Shown in pieces: positions 1-3,608 of a stretch of 5,341 nucleotides of DNA. The notes below the pieces were generated by a model. That model ran no database searches and was not told the DNA's origin. It saw only the letters and a list, made by a program, of their open reading frames with translations. Position 1 is the stretch's first letter. Each line of letters begins with the position of its first letter. Origin of the DNA: DASROJ01 sp035646975 (GTDB lineage: Bacteria; Acidobacteriota; Polarisedimenticolia; JACPZX01; DASXTC01); assembly GCA_035646975.1 (NCBI GenBank), contig DASROJ010000366.1, positions 1 through 5,341 on the forward strand, in the 5' to 3' direction. A program made the position numbers and the translations under genes.

Positions 1-197
1 GCCTGAACGACTCGGGGGATCCGGCGGCCTGCAGGCGAGCGCGCGCTTCCTGCCGCGAGAGGAGCTGACGGCGCCGGCCGGGGTCGTGTCCCAGCATGCC
101 CGGAGGAATCAGCCCGACGGCCGGCGCCGTCAGCTCCTCTCGCGGCAGGAAGCGCGCGCTCGCCTGCAGGCCGCCGGATCCCCCGAGTCGTTCAGGC
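1..197. repeat. Perfect 80-bp inverted repeat with 37-nt spacer at the window start
   Basis: Bases 1-80 are the exact reverse complement of 118-197, checked base by base about a centre at position 99. Bases 81-117 form an unpaired spacer. The right arm reads in frame as part of the solute-binding protein (LLSRQEARARLQAAGSPESF), which fits the usual 'ARxLLxEAGxPxGF' stretch of family 5 binding proteins, so the right arm is the authentic copy. The left arm in the same frame (LQASARFLPREELTAPAG) does not look like this family. Perfect identity, arm length and position at base 1 suggest a fold-back chimera or assembly end artefact. A recent inverted duplication is the biological alternative. No transposase, target-site duplication or other insertion-sequence feature is next to it. 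Confidence 0.95.
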
Positions 198-2179
198 TGA
201 AGGCGGCCGTGCATCCCGTGGTGCGGGATCGATACGGCTCGCTGCTCGAGGCGTTGTTCTCCGAATGGAAGGAGCTGGGCGTCACCGTCGAGGTGGCATC
301 GACCGACATGGCTTCGTTCATCCAGGCGATGGGGCGGGGCGAAGACTACGACCTGGGGATCATGCGCTGGACCGCGGACTACAACGACCCGGACAATTTC
401 ACCCACAACCTGTTCCAGTCGGCCACCGGGCAGTTCAGGAGCTATTACTGCTCCGAGGAGGCAGACGAGATCCTCGAAGCGGCGCGACGCGAGACGACGA
501 CGGCCGCGCGCGAAGCGTTGTACCGCAGGTTCGAGAACCTGATCCTGCAATCGGACTTCATCGTTCCGCTCTTCCATGACGTCGGCTTCAGACTGTCGAA
601 TCCACTCGTGCGCGGCCTGCGTCTGAACAACACGTATCCGGCCGTGAACTATGCCAGGCTCGGCAAAGCGGCGACGACGGCACCGGCATTGCGTGCCGCC
701 TCCGACGAAGGGGGCAGCCTTCAGATTCCGATGCGCGCCTCGATCAACATGCTCGACCCGGCCCTCTGCCAGGTTCTCGAGGAAGGCGAGGTGCTCTCCT
801 CCATCTACGAAACCCTCACCCAGGTGGTCGAAGGGCGGATCCAGCCGCGTCTCGTCCAGGAGTTTCACGTCGAGGAGGGAGGCCGCACCTACAGGTTCCG
901 GCTGCGCGAAGGGGTGCGCTTCCACGATGGCCGGCGATTGACCGCGCGCGATGTGCGCTACTCGTTCGAGCGTCTGCTGGCCGAGCCGGGGCAATCACGG
1001 CGCGAGCAGCTGTCTGCCATCAAAGGCGCGCGGGGGATCCTCGAGAAGACCGGGACCGAGCTTTCCGGGTTCCACATCCATTCGGCGCGTGACTTCACCA
1101 TCGAGCTGACGAGCCCCGTGTCCTTCTTCCCCGTCCTGCTGTCGGACATGAGCACCTGTGTCGTGCCGGAAGGCACACGAGGGCCCATCGGTGGAAGCTA
1201 CAAGGAAGGCGCGGTCGGCACGGGACCGTTCCGCGTCGTCCGGTTCGAGCCGGGCCGCAGGCTCGACCTGGAGCGCAATCCGTTCTACTGGCGCGACGGC
1301 TATCCGCGCAGCCAGAGCCTGACATTCGAGTTCGGGAAATCCGCGGCCGAGATCCTTTCCGGTTTTCGCGCCGGCCGGTTCGCGATCGCCTCGGACCTCG
1401 ACCCGGTCGACGTCGAGACGCTGCGACGCGACCCGGTGTTTGCCGCCGCTTATCGCGAGGCTCCCTCTCTTTCGACCTATTTCATCCTCTTCAATCGGCA
1501 CCGTGGCCCGATGGCCGATCCCGCCCAGCGCCGCAGGGTGGCTGCGGCCGTGGATGCGTCCCTGCTCGTCAAGCAGACTCTGGGGCGGCGGGCGATTCCG
1601 GCGCACGGCCTGATTCCGCCCGGTCTGCTGGGTTACGAGAGCACACCCTCCGGTTCAGCGAATCCCCCGAATTCCACGCCGCTTTCCGGCGACGCTCGCG
1701 GGGCGGCGGTGGAGTTCACCGCCTCGGTTCACCCCACGTTTGCCGGCGAGCATGCCGCCTTCTACGGCGCCCTCGAGGCGGGATTTCGCGCCGCGGGTAT
1801 CGGCATCCGATCCGCGACCGGGTCGGTGCCCGAGTATCTCGAGTCATGGGTTCAGGGAAGCACCGACATGATCATCGGCCGATGGCTGGCCGACTATCCG
1901 GACACCGACACCTTCTTTTCGGCCTTCCGGTATGCCTGGGCCTATGTCGGCTCGCCCGATCTCGATGAGCTGATCGTTCATGGCCGCACCCAGACCGATC
2001 CGACCGTCCGTCACGCGCTGTACCGGCAGATCGAGGAGATCCTCCGACGCGAGACGCTTCTGGTGCCGTTGTTCCACGAGCAGGTCTATCGCTTCGCCCG
2101 GCCCGAGCTGGAAGGCATGGTCGTCTCGTTCACCTACCCCACCGTCGCGTACGAGACACTTCACCTCAGACGAAGATAG
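86..2179 (+). CDS. Tandem family 5 extracellular solute-binding protein (peptide/nickel ABC-transporter type), 5' end missing
   Basis: Family 5 solute-binding proteins capture oligopeptides, nickel or similar ligands for ABC importers, and some act as sensor domains in regulators such as SgrR. Numbering is from the GTG at 86. Residues 36-194 match the C-terminal part of one such domain (ADYNDPDNF, ALYRRF, VPLFHDV, NNTYPAVNY). After a short linker, residues 211-697 make a complete second domain: an NMLDPA start, SSIYETL, the classic RFRLREGVRFHDGRRLTARDV signature at 270-290 (quoted in pieces RFRLREGV and FHDGRRLTARDV), VGTGPFRV, RNPFYW, then LADYPDTDTF, ALYRQIEEIL, VPLFHEQ and SFTYPTVAY. No signal peptide separates the copies, so they form one polypeptide. 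The GTG at 86 is only the first possible start in the window. It lies in the spacer of the inverted repeat and has no ribosome binding site, and the frame is open to base 2, so the true gene is longer and its export signal or N-terminal partner domain is not seen. Family assignment is firm; the ligand is unknown. Confidence 0.88.
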   Translation: MSQHARRNQPDGRRRQLLSRQEARARLQAAGSPESFRLKAAVHPVVRDRYGSLLEALFSEWKELGVTVEVASTDMASFIQAMGRGEDYDLGIMRWTADYNDPDNFTHNLFQSATGQFRSYYCSEEADEILEAARRETTTAAREALYRRFENLILQSDFIVPLFHDVGFRLSNPLVRGLRLNNTYPAVNYARLGKAATTAPALRAASDEGGSLQIPMRASINMLDPALCQVLEEGEVLSSIYETLTQVVEGRIQPRLVQEFHVEEGGRTYRFRLREGVRFHDGRRLTARDVRYSFERLLAEPGQSRREQLSAIKGARGILEKTGTELSGFHIHSARDFTIELTSPVSFFPVLLSDMSTCVVPEGTRGPIGGSYKEGAVGTGPFRVVRFEPGRRLDLERNPFYWRDGYPRSQSLTFEFGKSAAEILSGFRAGRFAIASDLDPVDVETLRRDPVFAAAYREAPSLSTYFILFNRHRGPMADPAQRRRVAAAVDASLLVKQTLGRRAIPAHGLIPPGLLGYESTPSGSANPPNSTPLSGDARGAAVEFTASVHPTFAGEHAAFYGALEAGFRAAGIGIRSATGSVPEYLESWVQGSTDMIIGRWLADYPDTDTFFSAFRYAWAYVGSPDLDELIVHGRTQTDPTVRHALYRQIEEILRRETLLVPLFHEQVYRFARPELEGMVVSFTYPTVAYETLHLRRR
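191..667 (+). other. First solute-binding domain, C-terminal part only (copy 1)
   Basis: Residues 36-194 of the fusion (GTG at 86 as residue 1). It aligns block by block with residues 541-697 of the same protein: AAVHP/ASVHP, ADYNDPDNF/ADYPDTDTF, ALYRRFENLIL/ALYRQIEEIL, VPLFHDVGFR/VPLFHEQVYR and TYPAVNY/TYPTVAY. The N-terminal two thirds of this domain, roughly 300 residues by family norm, would lie left of the window. The copies have diverged clearly, so the duplication is old or the two domains were joined separately. Confidence 0.8.
716..2176 (+). other. Second solute-binding domain, full length (copy 2)
   Basis: Residues 211-697, about 487 residues, which is the usual length of a family 5 binding domain without its signal peptide. 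It begins with the conserved first strand and the NMLDPA motif, and carries FHDGRRLTARDVRYSFERLL at 279-298, the family signature region. It ends eight residues after TYPTVAY, with basic residues just before the TAG stop at 2177. Confidence 0.82.
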
Positions 2180-2194
2180 CGGCGTCCCAATGCG

Positions 2195-2223
2195 TTGACC
2201 GAAAGGAAGTTTCGGCGTAGTGT
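2195..2223 (+). promoter_or_regulatory. Weak sigma-70-like promoter candidate before the FG-GAP gene
   Basis: TTGACC at 2195-2200 matches five of six bases of a -35 box. Exactly 17 bases later TAGTGT at 2218-2223 matches TATAAT at three of six. It would start transcription about 30 nt before the ATG at 2259. The -10 match is poor, and in a GC-rich genome such hits arise by chance. The gene could equally be read through from the solute-binding gene, only 79 nt upstream. Confidence 0.22.
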
Positions 2224-2246
2224 TGAAAACACAACCTTGCCGGAAC

Positions 2247-2253
2247 AGGAGGG
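2247..2253 (+). promoter_or_regulatory. Ribosome binding site of the FG-GAP gene
   Basis: AGGAGGG, a near-perfect Shine-Dalgarno sequence, ends 5 nt before the ATG at 2259. It decides the start: the in-frame GTG at 2220 has no comparable site upstream and would place the signal peptide 13 residues inside the protein. Confidence 0.85.
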
Positions 2254-2258
2254 CCGCC

Positions 2259-2321
2259 ATGCGCAATTCCACGATCATCCTCGCCGCAATTGTCTGCCTC
2301 GGCAGCGCGCCCGCACTGGCG
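2259..2321 (+). other. Signal peptide of the FG-GAP protein
   Basis: Twenty-one codons: Arg at position 2, a hydrophobic stretch at 6-14, then helix-breaking GSAP and an A-L-A cleavage motif before QTPLF. This is a typical type I signal. The Cys at residue 13 lies in the hydrophobic core and lacks a lipobox context. Confidence 0.85.
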
Positions 2322-3551
2322 CAGACGCCGCTGTTCACTTCCAATGCCGACTGGTTTGTCCAGGGCGACCAGCCCACGGCGACCTTTGGCGGCCACCTCG
2401 CGCCCGCCGGAGACACCGACGGCGATGGATACGACGATGTGCTGGTCGGCGACGCGGGCTATGACGGAGTGTTCACCGACTCCGGCCGGATCCTCCTGTA
2501 CCGGGGCTCGAGCAACGGATTGTCCCAGACGCCTTCCTGGAGCCTTGAAGGAAGCGCCGCCGGCGCCTTTCTCTCGAGGGCCGCTGGGGCCGGCGACGTG
2601 AACGGCGACGGGTTCGATGACATCGTCGTGCAGTCGGGACAATCGCTATCGCTCTACCTGGGTTCGCCCGCGGGCCCGGGGCTCTCCCCCTCCTGGACTA
2701 CCACCGGCACTTCGTCGGGGCACGGAGACGTCAACGGCGACGGCTTCGAGGACCTCGCGGTGTTCTTCAATCCCAGTTTCTCCATCTATATGGGTTCGCC
2801 GGCCGGCTTGGCGCAGACGCCTTCGACGGTGTTTCCGCTCCCGCTGACCGGCGCTTTCCTGATCGCCGGACCGGTCCTCGATGATTTCGATCAGGACGGG
2901 CGTGACGATCTGGCCTACACCTGGCGGTATTGCGGCGGGAGACACTGCCTCTATCTGGTTGGAGAGCTGAGAGTCCACCTGGGCTCCGACAAGGGTCTCA
3001 GCACGCAGGCCAAACGCAGCTTCGTCTTCGGACGAGAACGGATCCCGATACCTGCGCTGGTCGGAGATGCCGACGGCGACGGGTTCCATGATCTGGCCGT
3101 CACCGATTACCCGTTTCCCGGCGCCAGCCTCGATCCACCGGCCGGGTATCTGCTGCGCGGCAGCCGATCCGGATTGCGAACGCAAACGGGCGGCCCCACC
3201 ATCGACTTTTCCGGGGTGTTTCTCGAATGCTGTTCGGGCGGGGATGGGACGGGCGACATCAACGGCGACGGCTTCGCTGAATTTCACATCGCCGTGCAGT
3301 ACCCGAACACGGATCCAGCACGCACGGCCCTGCTGATCTACTCCGGCGGCCCGGCCGGATACTCCTCGGTTCCCCTGCTTTCGGTGGAGCCCGATGCCGA
3401 GAGCCAGGAGTTCGGCACGGCCGCTTCAAGAGCCGGCGATGTGAACGGAGACGGTCTTGGCGACTTCATCGTCGACGACCGCCATTTCCTCTCCGGCGGG
3501 CTGCAACAAGTGGGACGCGTTTACGCTTTCTACGGCCGTCCAACGTTTTGA
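2259..3551 (+). CDS. Secreted FG-GAP (integrin alpha-like) seven-bladed beta-propeller protein
   Basis: 430 residues from the ATG at 2259. Residues 1-21 are a Sec signal peptide: MRN, a hydrophobic core (IILAAIVCL) and an ALA cleavage site before Gln22. There is no lipobox. The mature protein holds seven Asp-rich calcium loops of the FG-GAP type: DTDGDGYDD (52-60), DVNGDGFDD (113-121), DVNGDGFED (157-165), DFDQDGRDD (209-217), DADGDGFHD (270-278), DINGDGFAE (333-341) and DVNGDGLGD (394-402). Most are followed by a blade ending of the type 'LYxGSxxGL'. Seven repeats are what one closed propeller needs, and the stop follows the last blade strand (GRVYAFYG) by three residues, so the protein is a bare propeller with no anchor or sorting tail. 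Such domains bind calcium and often serve adhesion or protein and glycan binding outside the cell. The partner is unknown. Two clusters of Cys (residues 225 and 230, 324-325) could form disulfides. Confidence 0.93.
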   Translation: MRNSTIILAAIVCLGSAPALAQTPLFTSNADWFVQGDQPTATFGGHLAPAGDTDGDGYDDVLVGDAGYDGVFTDSGRILLYRGSSNGLSQTPSWSLEGSAAGAFLSRAAGAGDVNGDGFDDIVVQSGQSLSLYLGSPAGPGLSPSWTTTGTSSGHGDVNGDGFEDLAVFFNPSFSIYMGSPAGLAQTPSTVFPLPLTGAFLIAGPVLDDFDQDGRDDLAYTWRYCGGRHCLYLVGELRVHLGSDKGLSTQAKRSFVFGRERIPIPALVGDADGDGFHDLAVTDYPFPGASLDPPAGYLLRGSRSGLRTQTGGPTIDFSGVFLECCSGGDGTGDINGDGFAEFHIAVQYPNTDPARTALLIYSGGPAGYSSVPLLSVEPDAESQEFGTAASRAGDVNGDGLGDFIVDDRHFLSGGLQQVGRVYAFYGRPTF

Positions 3552-3597
3552 GGACGTTTTGAGGACGCTTTGAGGACGCTTTGAGCAGGTCTTGAGC
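3543..3597 (+). repeat. 11-bp direct tandem repeat, five copies, between convergent genes
   Basis: Units start at 3543, 3554, 3565, 3576 and 3587. The first two are identical (ACGTTTTGAGG), the third and fourth change to ACGCTTTGAGG and ACGCTTTGAGC, and the fifth has drifted to AGGTCTTGAGC. The first copy encodes Thr-Phe and the stop of the FG-GAP gene (acg ttt tga). Each copy holds one TGA; because 11 is not a multiple of 3, the five TGAs fall in all three plus-strand frames. The array ends 11 bases before the stop of the minus-strand gene. I see no strong hairpin with a T-tract, so no classical terminator is recognisable here. Confidence 0.9.
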
Positions 3598-3608
3598 CGG
3601 AGCGCCGT

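Noticed and set aside
1..197. Insertion-sequence terminal inverted repeats
   Set aside because: The spacer is only 37 nt with no transposase, and one arm is authentic coding sequence of the neighbouring gene.
995..1606. Open frame of 203 codons on the minus strand
   Set aside because: It is antisense to the second solute-binding domain, which has clear family motifs; the antisense product shows none.
2199..2215. CCGAAA/TTTCGG hairpin as an intrinsic terminator of the solute-binding gene
   Set aside because: The stem is only six pairs, has few GC pairs and is not followed by a run of T.
2220..2258. GTG at 2220 as start of the FG-GAP gene
   Set aside because: It would add 13 residues before the signal peptide and has no Shine-Dalgarno sequence, while the ATG at 2259 has AGGAGGG at ideal spacing.
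1844..2416. Minus-strand frame of 190 codons spanning the gap between the two plus-strand genes
   Set aside because: Most of it is antisense to two well-supported genes; no ribosome binding site or domain supports it.
2646..3287. Open frame of 213 codons on the minus strand
   Set aside because: It is antisense to the FG-GAP repeats. Its repeated 'EAVAVDVA' or 'EPVAVGI' pieces are simply the complement of the repeated calcium loops.
3543..3597. CRISPR array
   Set aside because: The units are 11 bp and directly adjacent, with no spacers.
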